A DNA stretch of 64,000 nucleotides from the NCBI GenBank assembly GCA_033064195.1, contig JARBJD010000306.1, forward strand, positions 1 through 64,000, in the 5' to 3' direction. The stretch's first letter is position 1. Each line of letters begins with the position of its first letter. The position numbers and the translations under genes were made by a program. Below, piece by piece: positions 17,601 to 26,886 of the stretch. A model generated the notes under the pieces. It was not told the origin of the DNA, did not search any database, and saw only the letters and a list, made by a program, of their open reading frames with translations. The DNA is from Blattamonas nauphoetae. Lineage: Eukaryota > Preaxostyla > Oxymonadida.

Positions 17601-20600
17601 ACTGAAGGAGAGACGACACCATGTGGAAGCCCAGAATCCCAGTCCGCGAAGGAAAATCAAATATCTCCTGCGTTGTCGCATAGTTGTATATCGCCACAAT
17701 CTCTTCCGACACCTCCAAATGACACATCGCTTGGAACAGTAATTGTTGCATCTTCATGATCCCTTTTGGCTGCAGAGAGTGAGTGTCCGAACAAGTGACT
17801 TGAATCGACATGAAGATCGTTTCACTTGTCGCATCACTCCCTCTCGACACAATCAGCGAATCAATCCCAGGTATCGTTCCACCTTTGACTTTCTGAAGAT
17901 TTTCAGAATAGAAATCGGTTGTTCCTCGCTTTGTTTCAGCGAGTTTTTCTGGAAATTTCGTGCCAGGAACACTTTTGTTCAACAGGGTTGGGAATGTGAG
18001 CATCGGAATTGAAGTGGACTTCTTTGTGTTGGTTTCGAAAAATGGAAAGTATTTCGAGAATTTTTCCCCATCACCGAGGTGGAAATGATGATTCGAAAAG
18101 GAGGTGGTTGCGTGACAGAAAGAGATCGGTGCCGGACAATTCAGAAGAAACGAGATGCAGACAAGCGGTTCTTCCACACGATCTGGTAATTTGAATCCAA
18201 CATTCAGCTGATGTTGGCGGAATGTTTCGTAGTCCTTTTGAGTGAGTAGTCTTGCAAAAGCGGAAACAACTTCTGATTGCATGATTTGCTCCACGAAGGG
18301 TGACACAGCGAGGAAGCGGATTTGCGACTTCATCTTTTCGATGGTTTCTGCTGTCCTCCTCACCATCAAAGAATACACTGACCTCAAGTCTGAGGGTTGA
18401 GTATTTTCTTTCCCGTAAGCGGAGAGAAGCGGAACCAGTGCAGTGATGTCGTCCCAAGCGGCGTTCAGACTCTGTTCGAAGTAGATTAGACGTGTTTTGA
18501 ACTCCATGATTCGGCTGTGGTTCGAGTCGGCGACATCCATCAAGGCTTTGGTATTCTCGCTTCTCAGAACACCATCCCACAAGAACACCAGCCCTCTGTT
18601 CGTTCGAGCATCTGTCGAGGTCAGCCAACGAGGCGAAGGCCCAAAGATCGACGCGCGAGCCAAGTTCAGACAACTGGCTGTCCGTTGAACTTCAGAGATT
18701 TGTGATGCTGCGCGACATGCTGCCTTCCACAACAGATCTGTCGACGCCCAAAGGAGAAGATGAACACCAATTTTGGGTGTAAAGAGTGAATCGAATGGAT
18801 CGTGTTCATTTCTCATAACATCAGCTTTGGGCTCGGAAGGGTGTCTCACTTTTGGACTTTCGAATGGTTGAGGCATTGGTGAGACTACTTTCCACGGCAA
18901 TCGCTGACTGACAGATTCTGGACCCAGTCCGAATCGCTCCTGCGAGAGGAGACGAGTCTCGTTCATGAAGTCCACAAATGAGCGATGCACAACGTCTCCA
19001 GGATTCAGCTCTGGCAGAAAGACATTGAAGAACTGGTCGACATAGCATTGATTGTCGAAAGGAAGACTGTCATCCATTGTGAGGAAGCAGAGCAGGTTCC
19101 GAGCGAAGAGAGCAATCGAGATTCGTTCCAGCCGATCCTGAGATTTTTCTTTGATCTGGAGTGTTCGAGGGAGTTTAAGAGTGTTAAGAGATTTCTGTGC
19201 TCCGAAATGTTTGGAGAAGACGTTCAAGTCATTCACGTAATCAGCAACATTCTCATCCTCTTCTTTTTCATCCTCAACAAGATTTGCTTCGTAATTGGCC
19301 ACGTTCAGCAGATGATCTCTGTTATCCATGTACACACTGTTCAGCAATTTTCCGAGTCCTCTGAATTGAGTCAACATCTCACGGCGTGGAAACCCGGCGT
19401 CGACGAGAAACAGAATGGTGTTCATCATCGAACGCACAATCGGTAGCCATTTCTGAGGGACAACTGGGGGTAGTTGTTCAGCATTCTTGGGAGATGTCGA
19501 GATGATTGTAGCTATTTTCGAACGCATGGCTTCTCCAAAAAGCTTGTTGAAAGAGACGATCAATTTGTTCAAATTGTCTCGAATGAACGATATCGCTGTG
19601 TCCACCACTTTCTCTTCAGAATCGTGATCAGTTGTGTGACGATGAGGACGGAGTGCTTCTGTTGCTGCCTTGACCCAATCACTCAGCCCATCGTCTCGCA
19701 CATTTCGGAAAAACACGCGTTGTCGCTCGAAAATCAAATCCAGAGAAGGTTTTTCCGGTCGCTCGGACAGACCCTTCAGGATCGAGTGGGGAGAAACGAG
19801 AATGTTCATGTTTCGAGCGATTGAGCTGAATGAATCCATCAACAGTATGAACGACCGTCGGTCTCGAACAGACTCCATTTCCAGCGTCACTGCCTCAAGT
19901 CGCTTCTCCACTGAGTCGTGTTTTGGATCCACAATCGTGGAGAGGAGATCACACGCGATCCGTGCCATCCTTCTCTTGAAATGCACATTGGACTGGGGAG
20001 GGCTCGGAGTGTCTGTGTCTATTTGTGTATCGAGGAGAGACTGCAACAGTGCTTTCAAAATGAGATGCAATTTGTCTTTTGCTTCCGATGGTTTGTCTGA
20101 GTCGATGAGAAGACTGTCGAGTGTGTCCCGGATTTCGGTGTCGATGGTCTGGTCTTCCATCTTTGGGAGAACGAAGAGTGACTGCAGAGTGTGTTTGTTT
20201 GTGTCGTAGAAAGGAGGAGGAGTGCCCAGCATGTCAATCAAACTGCTGAATAGTAATTCTCTTCTTTCTTTATTGACCTTTCCGACTTGTTGAGAGATCT
20301 TCTTCACTTCATCTCGCACTTCTTGTCGACTCGCCATTTCAACAATGGTTGGCTCTGCGAAGTGCGTCTTCAGACTCGCAAGTTGTGTCTCGAGTGTGGC
20401 ATCCACGACGGCTGGTTCATTTGATTGTCCTGATGAGGGTGTCAGACCAATCAGGTTCGCTTTCTGGATCGATTCTGAGAATCGTTGAATGCCAGGTTGG
20501 AGATCAGGTGCTCGCGGAGTGCAGTTCATCGCAAAAGCGAAAAGAGCTGTCGTTTTCTTTGTTTCAATATCATCTTTTATCTTCTGTTTCAGAGCAGCTT

Positions 20601-22761
20601 CGTCCAGCGGATTCGGAGGAGTTCCGTCATTCTGTTGGCCGTTCTGGTTTGGAGGTGTCCCTTCATTGCTCATGGCATTCTCTTCCTGTTTGTGGTCGCT
20701 TTCCGTCTTCAGTTTCTCCCATTCAGTGTAGATGAGCTCACGGAGCAAGTCCTTGATGAATGTTGCTTGTGTTTTGTCTCTGTTTTCGTGGATTTCCAGG
20801 TTGTTGATCAGCCAGTCGACGATCACATGAAGGCGTTCATGTTCATCTTGTTGATCCTTCAAATCCAAGAAGGCTTGACACAGCGACATGTAGAAGTTGT
20901 GGATGTGTGCATCTTCTTCACTTTTTGACTTGGGATCCGTACCGTCTGATTTCTTCTCGCTGTTCGATTTGGCATCTTTTCTGCCTTCTTCCATCTCGCC
21001 GGTCGATTTGGAGTCTTCACTGTCTGCTTCAATCTCGATGCTCCACATGGAATCTGTACTGTCGGTTTCTTTATCGCTGTTCGATTTCGTATCTTCACGG
21101 TCTGCTTTCGTCTCACTGGTCAATTTGGGATCTTCACCTTCGGTTTCCTTCGCACTGGTCAATTTGGGAACCTCACGGTCTGTTTCCTTCTTGCTTTTCG
21201 GTTGAGCAACTTGCCCGCCTGCTTGCTTCTTGCTTTTCGGTTGGGCAACTTTCTCGCCTGCTTCCTTCTTGCTTTTCGGTTTGGGACCTTCTCCCCCTGC
21301 TTCCTTCATTTTCTCCAACTTGGCTTTTAGCATGTCCGCCTTTTTCTTCGAAATGACTTGGATGACTTGATTGGCAAGGCTAGAGAGTGTTGGTTCCGCT
21401 TGTGAAACAGCTGGTGCTGGATTCCCAAGTCCAGCAGGAGTGGGTTGGATGTCAGCTGGTGGTGCTGGATCGGTGCAGGCCTGAATGGGGTGAGTGGAAG
21501 GTGGTGGTGCAACGGTGCTTGCTGGATGGGGAGGGGATGAAAGTGATGGTGGTTTGATCATTTCTGGTGGTGGTTGTTCTGGGGCAGTTTTTGCTATCCA
21601 TTTTGTAAGACGGTTCTGAAAGTGGTCCAAAAATGTGAACCATCTGCTCTTCTTATCAGATTCGATTATTGTGAAGAGTTCCAGCAGCTCCTTTGCGGCG
21701 GCGTTCTTCGACGTGATGGGAGTCGTTTCCTTTTGGAAAGGCAGGTCTCGCGCCTTCTTCTCTTTCTCTTCTTCCATGCCCACGAGAATTCGCTGCTCGT
21801 CCTTCCGAAGTTCCATGTCCTCAGGGGAGAGCAGAGCGAACGGTGCGGTTGGCGTGCATCCCACCATCACAGCTGCATCCTCCGCCAGCGAGAACGTGGG
21901 CAGGCGGAAGACGCGACAGAGCTGGTCTGAAGCAAGCTGCGGAAGTTCTAGTCGCTTCTGATCGGGTGAGGTGAAGATGATGTAGAGGTGGTTATGTGCG
22001 ATGGATTCGGGAGGTGGACTGTCGTCGTGGATGTGGATGAAGATGGTGGACTGCTTGTTGATTGAAATTTCATTTCCCACAAACATAAAATCGAAATCTC
22101 CGCTGAGTTTGATCTTGTGATAGAAATGTTGGGATCTGTCACCCTTGAGCCCTTTTTCATAATGGAAGTCGAAGCGTTTGTGTGAGAGTGCGCTCATCAC
22201 AATCAGCATCAGCGACGTCTTCCCAATCCCCTGATCTCCAGCAACATAGAAAATGCCACCAGAATGCTTTTTGGTTGAATCGGGGGCGAAGTGGTCCTTG
22301 ATGAACTTCAATATTTCATGCAGCACAATATTGTAGATGGGGCGGAAGATCAGCGGCGTTGAGAGGACGTCTTGGTCATTCTTGAGCCAAGTCTTCGAAA
22401 ACAGGATATGGCCATCGTTCAGCAAGAAAAAGTTGGAGATATGTTTGTCGAGATCAATAAACCAACGCGGGGAGAAGTGTTGAAAGATTGGCCTGATCTC
22501 ATTGATGGTTTGAGATTGAGCTTTCACGATGGATTGATTGGCTTCCCGGCGTTGATCGAGCTTCATTTCTTCATCCTTTAGTTGGATAACTTTTTCCTTC
22601 TCTTGGATAGTTTCATCCTGTTGTTGGATTACCTTTTTTTGGTGTTGGATGGTTTCAAGGTGAATTGCATTTAGTCGCTCTAGTTCAGCAAGTCTCGCGT
22701 GTAATTCCGCCGGTGAGAGTTCGACGAGAGGGAAATTGGGAGGGGGGAGAGGCCGGTCCAT
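14641..22761 (-). CDS. Giant Crinkler/RHS-like P-loop NTPase-nuclease, copy A, 2,706 aa
   Basis: A single open frame without introns. Residues 20-80 are a coiled coil. At 175-182 lies the Walker A motif GDQGIGKT, followed near 235 by STIFIHIHDDSPPP (Walker-B-like) and LYIIFTSPDQKR. This order matches the NTPase of trypanosome RHS and oomycete Crinkler effectors. Residues about 470-630 are low-complexity K/E/S repeats. Near residue 1,625-1,655, GIDSLIV..IFMSIQVTCSDTHSLQ resembles the PD-(D/E)XK-type nuclease core of Crinklers (D, then QVT). The rest is helical and unassigned. If the family call is right, it acts on DNA, perhaps against rival elements or in the nucleus. The mirrored copy at 41,676-49,850 shares start, order and end. 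Confidence 0.6.
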   Translation of the reverse strand: MDRPLPPPNFPLVELSPAELHARLAELERLNAIHLETIQHQKKVIQQQDETIQEKEKVIQLKDEEMKLDQRREANQSIVKAQSQTINEIRPIFQHFSPRWFIDLDKHISNFFLLNDGHILFSKTWLKNDQDVLSTPLIFRPIYNIVLHEILKFIKDHFAPDSTKKHSGGIFYVAGDQGIGKTSLMLIVMSALSHKRFDFHYEKGLKGDRSQHFYHKIKLSGDFDFMFVGNEISINKQSTIFIHIHDDSPPPESIAHNHLYIIFTSPDQKRLELPQLASDQLCRVFRLPTFSLAEDAAVMVGCTPTAPFALLSPEDMELRKDEQRILVGMEEEKEKKARDLPFQKETTPITSKNAAAKELLELFTIIESDKKSRWFTFLDHFQNRLTKWIAKTAPEQPPPEMIKPPSLSSPPHPASTVAPPPSTHPIQACTDPAPPADIQPTPAGLGNPAPAVSQAEPTLSSLANQVIQVISKKKADMLKAKLEKMKEAGGEGPKPKSKKEAGEKVAQPKSKKQAGGQVAQPKSKKETDREVPKLTSAKETEGEDPKLTSETKADREDTKSNSDKETDSTDSMWSIEIEADSEDSKSTGEMEEGRKDAKSNSEKKSDGTDPKSKSEEDAHIHNFYMSLCQAFLDLKDQQDEHERLHVIVDWLINNLEIHENRDKTQATFIKDLLRELIYTEWEKLKTESDHKQEENAMSNEGTPPNQNGQQNDGTPPNPLDEAALKQKIKDDIETKKTTALFAFAMNCTPRAPDLQPGIQRFSESIQKANLIGLTPSSGQSNEPAVVDATLETQLASLKTHFAEPTIVEMASRQEVRDEVKKISQQVGKVNKERRELLFSSLIDMLGTPPPFYDTNKHTLQSLFVLPKMEDQTIDTEIRDTLDSLLIDSDKPSEAKDKLHLILKALLQSLLDTQIDTDTPSPPQSNVHFKRRMARIACDLLSTIVDPKHDSVEKRLEAVTLEMESVRDRRSFILLMDSFSSIARNMNILVSPHSILKGLSERPEKPSLDLIFERQRVFFRNVRDDGLSDWVKAATEALRPHRHTTDHDSEEKVVDTAISFIRDNLNKLIVSFNKLFGEAMRSKIATIISTSPKNAEQLPPVVPQKWLPIVRSMMNTILFLVDAGFPRREMLTQFRGLGKLLNSVYMDNRDHLLNVANYEANLVEDEKEEDENVADYVNDLNVFSKHFGAQKSLNTLKLPRTLQIKEKSQDRLERISIALFARNLLCFLTMDDSLPFDNQCYVDQFFNVFLPELNPGDVVHRSFVDFMNETRLLSQERFGLGPESVSQRLPWKVVSPMPQPFESPKVRHPSEPKADVMRNEHDPFDSLFTPKIGVHLLLWASTDLLWKAACRAASQISEVQRTASCLNLARASIFGPSPRWLTSTDARTNRGLVFLWDGVLRSENTKALMDVADSNHSRIMEFKTRLIYFEQSLNAAWDDITALVPLLSAYGKENTQPSDLRSVYSLMVRRTAETIEKMKSQIRFLAVSPFVEQIMQSEVVSAFARLLTQKDYETFRQHQLNVGFKLPDRVEEPLVCISFLLNCPAPISFCHATTSFSNHHFHLGDGEKFSKYFPFFETNTKKSTSIPMLTFPTLLNKSVPGTKFPEKLAETKRGTTDFYSENLQKVKGGTIPGIDSLIVSRGSDATSETIFMSIQVTCSDTHSLQPKGIMKMQQLLFQAMCHLEVSEEIVAIYNYATTQEIFDFPSRTGILGFHMVSSLLQFGKDTLTHMPSVFRHRDRPLVTTPPESLSTITTQTIADTLLANLGHYPTFSTKHDVWTTTLPKVINPPNPSITLPFQWKSFYDRFYRPVTKNEQNANDWRDRLIRRTMQELHRIGVGPDDLGVSDEARTETFSSFLLCSAISCRRNDLLCPTAPSTPLASDDLFVKFVASIARTEESPAIKTTLAPLETTKPDYLESVRHEKLKQLNNLCRLSCIEAKVHTVSRIMMNNAMTRLRNPLQECLSVIQSKQDGGVFRVPTRNNLSAILHCGTVLLDNITPLSDTITTQTASPSLSSLTTPFLTANQTMTPHSNSPLLSSIAPKSSPRSRTLRIPLHSFILAKYGFSDSIPDLYKLNKDDVWDEVTNVLPAPLIRWQPRRVVIDRSLLPPHLQEAEWLSSFTSFIHRLFDNPFIPVTTSLSATRLEDDQTNTFLLSQIGKMYAILSKVDLRDVNQDDTKFTGRLKKLESILDNGTASEIFSFLPTIRSSLNQHPLPLAQSRPVLAAVESIEAIQLQPILVFAKTGSDLFKSKNQSAEIVDTKTPSHLFPNESAEIIDTKTPSHLFPNESAEIIDTKTPSHLFPNESAEIIDTKTPSHLFPIPFSAGYKEGDIRAEMQQIYDQMTSLVPDRFPVERVTLSHPPKASNNDRRMISASTNEEGGRAGTSMDSDILDQAKASTSPLFVCVVDEDLADHESLPMSLRSADETTSCGVMRQRSIADVLWILFLTRITREVMALSLNTSMKGDHFKKYVMQFISTVLYDCGRVGEDDAKDIAIVLDTLTSRAAEEGFDSLDEHPSIGIELLVSAFPHVTEPSHTLPLSRLLMLCKPHPNGKSRLDALFKDPSPKVELVSLTRWFELLSAHTKQRKLKDVIKRGDFHLSMVHSNLLHAFYLLIEHPVNTRVKQLLDSIKPLFKTTPISLIFSLEHKQTADELNHLIDELFSLAEERRKICSDNPNRSKLLLKVKGWFYKIQGALLKTSPNSTKLLPT
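15812..16015 (-). repeat. 51-bp minisatellite, four units, inside copy A
   Basis: Four in-frame 51-bp units at 15,812, 15,863, 15,914 and 15,965 encode the 17-residue repeat ESAEIIDTKTPSHLFP plus N. Copy B has a single unit at the equivalent place. The first three units are almost identical and the fourth differs slightly, so expansion is recent and specific to copy A. Confidence 0.9.
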
Positions 22762-23400
22762 AGAATCAACTAATCTTCCAGATTGTTGTAATATTAGTCG
22801 CGATCTTAACCCATAGTTCCTAAATTTCGTTCAAAAGACACGATCTGTAGCAGGTCATCCTTTTCTTCTTCTGATGACTACCAAACCGAGAAAACTGTGC
22901 GAGAATTCCCATATTCGAGTTTTCACCCATCCAAAGCGTGTTGGAACTCCATAGAATGTGATCTCGAAGAATTCAATAAAAGCTGTCACACGTTCATGAA
23001 TATCTCAAAGATAGTTCCAATCTGAGAATTATATCTTCAAAATGCAGGACAATAGCAGCACGTGTTTTGCGGTTGACGTGTGGAATTGCTGGTTGGTAGC
23101 TCGTCTTTCTCGATTCGGGAGAATGGAGTGTCTTCATGTTATCGATCCGATGCACACTCTGTCAATGGCAAGATCGTCATGGTGTGGAGAATAATCCATT
23201 TTCACAGCGATCATCACGAACAGCGAAGCGCAGAGGTGAGAGGAGGCGATTCGTCTCGAAGACGACTCAGCCCTTCTGATTTCGGGAGAATCGGATCTCC
23301 AATCTGGAAAGAGGAAAAACAGGACAGCAGTGAAGAAGAGGGAAGAGCAGACATCGTCGAGGGCACGTCACTTCTGTGCCGACATCGACAACGCGACATT
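22762..23400 (-). other. Upstream region of copy A and truncated host-gene fragment
   Basis: It matches 41,038-41,675 in inverted orientation. Bases nearest the giant gene share blocks with the upstream sequences of copy B and of the partial copy (CCCATAGTTCCT, GGTCATCC), which probably mark the promoter. The part nearer 23,400 matches the exon-like sequence at 40,692-41,069 and is cut by the Mutator-like element. Confidence 0.55.
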
Positions 23401-23492
23401 GGGTAGGTCTAGACTCAGATCTGAAAAAGTCTAGACGCAGATCTGCAGATCCGTCTAGGCGCAGATCTGAAAGTCTACACGCAGATCTGTCA
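23401..23492 (+). repeat. Left terminal inverted repeat of the Mutator-like element
   Basis: 92 bp, pairing with 33,024-33,115. It contains several internal copies of an AGTCTAnACGCAGATCTG unit, which may be transposase-binding sites. Confidence 0.9.
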
Positions 23493-23695
23493 TTTTCTCG
23501 TTCATTTCAACTAAACCACTTTTCTAATCAATGATTTCGATGTGAAATGTGAAGTTTGTGTCGATACTCTCGCTTTTTTGGGATTATAAGTTGGAGTTGA
23601 CTTTTGAGTTGATCTCGATTATGGTTCTGAAAGAAGAGATGAAGATAGTTTGAGTATATTTCCTGTGAATTGGGTCAAAATCAGTAAATAAAGAA

Positions 23696-25625
23696 TTATA
23701 TTCCTCTCTTTTTCTTCTTTTTCCCCTTTCGTGACATGATCTTCCCTTTGTTACTCTGTTGGGAGCTTTCTGAAAGAAGAGATGACTTCCTGGTCGCAGG
23801 GGTGGGCGGTGGGAAATAACTATCTTCATCTCTTCTTTCAGAACCATAATCGAGATCACTCTCCAGTGATCGACGATGTATGGCTTCTTCATTCCGAGAT
23901 GAAGATAGTTTGAGTTTGTTGGGAGTTTCGATGGGTTTAAGGTAATGTTTGTCCATCACCGACGACTTCGTTGACAGTCTGGCTCCCTCAGCAAGCTCTG
24001 CTTGACTCCATCCCCTTTGCTTCCTTTTCGCCAAGCCAGCATGCTTGAGGGAGTAGGGCTTGTACTTGTCAACTTCAACTCCCGCTTCCTTCATGAATAC
24101 CCCGACCATCCGTGCAATCTCTCCAGGATTCCTAGCTCGCTCCCCTCCCATGATTTGACCCGACCATCCTTCCCTCTCATTCGATCAAGCTCTCTCACCC
24201 AGCTTCCCACTCGATTTCCCTCTCGATGCCCCTCTCATCCAATATATGTTCCTTCACGTCTTCGTCGGTCTTCAATCTCATCCTTACCAGTACCTTCTCT
24301 GTCTCGTCGTATATCTGCATCTCCTCTCTCCATATCTGTGCGATCTCTGTAAAACGAACACCGTGGTGTAAGACCAGACTCACAGCGATTGCCGTTTGTA
24401 TCTCCGCCTCGCCGAGTTTGTCCGCGGAACTCCATTTCCTTTCCAATACATCTTCAATCACAACTGAATCAAAAATATCTTGATATTTGCTTGTGGCCGG
24501 ATTGATCTTCCGTATTCCCTTCATTGTTGCTTTCACCGCAATGGCTTCTCCAATCTGTTCCTGCCCAAGTAACCGGGCGAGAAAGGAAAGGGCACTTCTT
24601 GCGATACCAGTGGATCCTCTCGATCCGGTCCTGTCCATCCAGTCGGAGAGGAAATTCGCGACCTTGATCTGATTCAGATCCTTCCAGTCCCTCCCTCTAG
24701 CCTCTGAATCTTCAATCCAACAACGAATAGATTTTGCGTACTGCCTGACCGTTGATTCGCTCAACCCCACCAACATTCGGATCATAGTCCTTTCCTTAAT
24801 CCCCAACTCGTCCGCTAGACCCTCCCATATCTCTCCACTAGAGTATGCTCGCAGCAGACCCGGCGGTCTGCTGCTCCCCGCTGCCTTCATTCCCATTCCC
24901 TCCTTCGTCACGACCTCCGTTCTCCCCAGCAAGAGTGATTTCGTAGAGAGCCTCTCGATCTCCTCCCTTCCGACCAACGTTGTCCAGTCCGGTACTATCA
25001 GGACTGTTTGTGTTGGTTGACTTCTCAGCTTCTGCAGTACTCTCGGTATCAATGGAACGGGAGGGAATGCGTAAATGCACTCCTCCGCACTCCAGTTCTG
25101 TAGAAGGGCATTCGTCCCTGACGATTGGATCTCCCCCGTTAGGCTCCAGAACCTCTCGAATCTCCGATTGTCTCTTGTTGCGAATGCATCGATAGTTGGC
25201 TTTACTTTGAAAGTTTCTTCGATCTGATGAATGTACTCCATCCTGAGAGAGTAGTCTGTTGCGTCCTTGATCCTGGACAATCTGTCGGCGATGGTATTCT
25301 CTTTTCCAGGTAGATACTCCGCCCAGAGTCTGCAATCCATCTCCACTGCGGCGCTGAACAAGGTTTTGAAGAGATCGACCAACGTGACCGATGAGGAGCG
25401 TCTGTTGACATTTGCGACGACCACCTGATTGTCTGAACGGATAAGAACTTGGTCCGACATCTGCACCACTCCCCTCCCTGGCCCCCTCGAGGAATCCCGC
25501 GACCACAGCACTGACCTCCCTTCTGTTGCTCGACCAATCCTTCTCGTTCTCCTGGAACTCGTGCTGCCAGACTTCTTCCTGGTCTCCCCTCCTCCAAACC
25601 ACCCCGAGTCCCCATTCGCTTGCAT
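23696..25625 (-). other. DIRS part: tyrosine recombinase region
   Basis: This region downstream of the reverse transcriptase has tyrosine-recombinase character: helical core-binding part (RTMIRMLVGLSESTVRQYAK), AVSLVLHHGVRFTEIAQI resembling the catalytic arginine segment, and a C-terminal part near PYSLKHAGLAKRKQRGWSQ with a later HY pair. It overlaps the RT region, as is common in DIRS elements. Fossil part of the DIRS element. Confidence 0.7.
23818..23914. repeat. DIRS internal complementary region
   Basis: The first half is complementary to the left end (23,611-23,651) and the second half to the right end (28,145-28,202). This arrangement serves in DIRS replication to template circle closure. 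Confidence 0.85.
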
Positions 25626-26886
25626 CGGTTGTCATCTCGAGTGTTGGTTCGAATAGGGTGAGTGATCTTTCGATATCGGATGCGAGTCTCCCCATCCACC
25701 AGCTCAACTCGTCGATACATTCCCTTCCGATACTTCCCATACTCGACCAGCCTCCCTTCTTCACATTCTCGTCCTTCCATGCCGTGAGGTGGCGTGAATT
25801 GAAGAAAGCGAGGGAGTCGACGAACCCGATCGACTGGAGTTTTCCGACGAGGGAGGCCACTGTCCTGACTCTGCACGTGCCTCCCCTCCGAGCCTGCCTC
25901 AACCTCTCTCTCACTGACTCTTTCATGTTCGTCGCTTTGTCTCTCCCCACACTGACGGTGTTGGTTGTTGTGTCCCACCAAAAACCGAGATATTCGATCC
26001 GTTTTGTGGGAATCATGTGAGACTTCTCTTCGTTGATCGTAAATCCAAGGTTGACAAGAAGACGGACAACGTTTGAGGTGTTTGCTTCCCCTTCGCTCTC
26101 GGATCTGTGGATCAGGAGGAAGTCGTCGAGGTATGCGACGAGAGGGAAGGTTGGTCGAAAACGCGCCACCACCGGGCGAAGAATCTTTGTAAAAATGTGC
26201 GGAGCGGAGGTTAATCCGAAACAGAGCGTTCTTTGGATGAAGTATCTCCCGTCCACCGTAAAGCCGAAGTAGGGCTGATCTCCTTCGTGGAGAGGAACGT
26301 GAGTATATGCCTGAGTGAGATCGATGCTGGTCAGCCAGGCGTCTTGAAACAAAAGGTGACCCACCGTTGCGACGTTGTCCATTTTGAAATGATTGTGAAC
26401 TATATGATCGTTGACTCGACGGCAGTCGAGGATGCGGCGCCAGGTGCCGTCTTTCTTCTTTACCACGAACGTGGCATTCCAACATTTTACTTCTTCTATT
26501 TTTGCTTCCCGCACAATTCCTTCCCTCAGCTCCATCTCGATTGTTTCCTTTAATCCTATTAACTCCGCTGTCGATAGTTTAAGTCGAAGGGGTGCCCAGT
26601 AGTTGTGGGAGGCCCCAACTGATTCCATTGAACTCGCACTCCGTCCCTCATCAATCCCCCCATGCCGAACTCTTCCCACGCCATCCAATGTCTCCCAGTC
26701 TTTCCCCCAATTCCATTTCCCTTCTCTAGAATGTACTTGCCGACGGTGGTTCGATCTTCCGCCCGTTCTTCCGGTTTCACCGTTAATACTGTGAGCGGCG
26801 ATGAGTCCTTGATTCCTGTTGGTTTTGAGGTGTTTTGGGGGAATATGACGTGAATTTTGTGCCGAACGAGTGACTTTGAGGACCAC
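24838..26886 (-). CDS. DIRS part: reverse transcriptase-RNase H, 682 aa
   Basis: Reverse transcriptase motifs are clear: DGTWRRILDCRRVNDH, HVPLHEGDQPYFGF, FGLTSAPHIFTKI and the catalytic YLDDFLLIHRS box, followed by GFTINEEKSH and EYLGFWWD. An RNase H-like segment follows (TLEMTTDASEWGLGVVW). It begins inside the end of the gag-type frame with an overlap of about 100 bases, consistent with the frame use seen in DIRS elements. Fossil part of the DIRS element. Confidence 0.85.
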   Translation of the reverse strand: MVLKVTRSAQNSRHIPPKHLKTNRNQGLIAAHSINGETGRTGGRSNHRRQVHSREGKWNWGKDWETLDGVGRVRHGGIDEGRSASSMESVGASHNYWAPLRLKLSTAELIGLKETIEMELREGIVREAKIEEVKCWNATFVVKKKDGTWRRILDCRRVNDHIVHNHFKMDNVATVGHLLFQDAWLTSIDLTQAYTHVPLHEGDQPYFGFTVDGRYFIQRTLCFGLTSAPHIFTKILRPVVARFRPTFPLVAYLDDFLLIHRSESEGEANTSNVVRLLVNLGFTINEEKSHMIPTKRIEYLGFWWDTTTNTVSVGRDKATNMKESVRERLRQARRGGTCRVRTVASLVGKLQSIGFVDSLAFFNSRHLTAWKDENVKKGGWSSMGSIGRECIDELSWWMGRLASDIERSLTLFEPTLEMTTDASEWGLGVVWRRGDQEEVWQHEFQENEKDWSSNRREVSAVVAGFLEGAREGSGADVGPSSYPFRQSGGRRKCQQTLLIGHVGRSLQNLVQRRSGDGLQTLGGVSTWKREYHRRQIVQDQGRNRLLSQDGVHSSDRRNFQSKANYRCIRNKRQSEIREVLEPNGGDPIVRDECPSTELECGGVHLRIPSRSIDTESTAEAEKSTNTNSPDSTGLDNVGRKGGDREALYEITLAGENGGRDEGGNGNEGSGEQQTAGSAASIL

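Larger units (their letters stand above)
14641..23400 (-). repeat. Left arm of the large inverted repeat, outer part
   Basis: This segment, together with 33,116-35,535, is the reverse complement (with divergence) of 37,845-49,850. It covers the giant gene, its upstream region and a host-gene fragment. The 9.7-kb element at 23,401-33,115 interrupts it. Similarity ranges from no visible differences over hundreds of bases to strong divergence. Confidence 0.8.

Noticed and set aside
18071-18673. 200-codon frame inside the giant gene
   Set aside because: Same strand, different frame, composition of an out-of-frame reading; the matching 45,980-46,462 frame is the same shadow in copy B.
25202-26485. 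427-codon minus-strand frame overlapping the reverse transcriptase
   Set aside because: An arginine/serine-rich shadow frame with none of the RT motifs, which all lie in the other frame.
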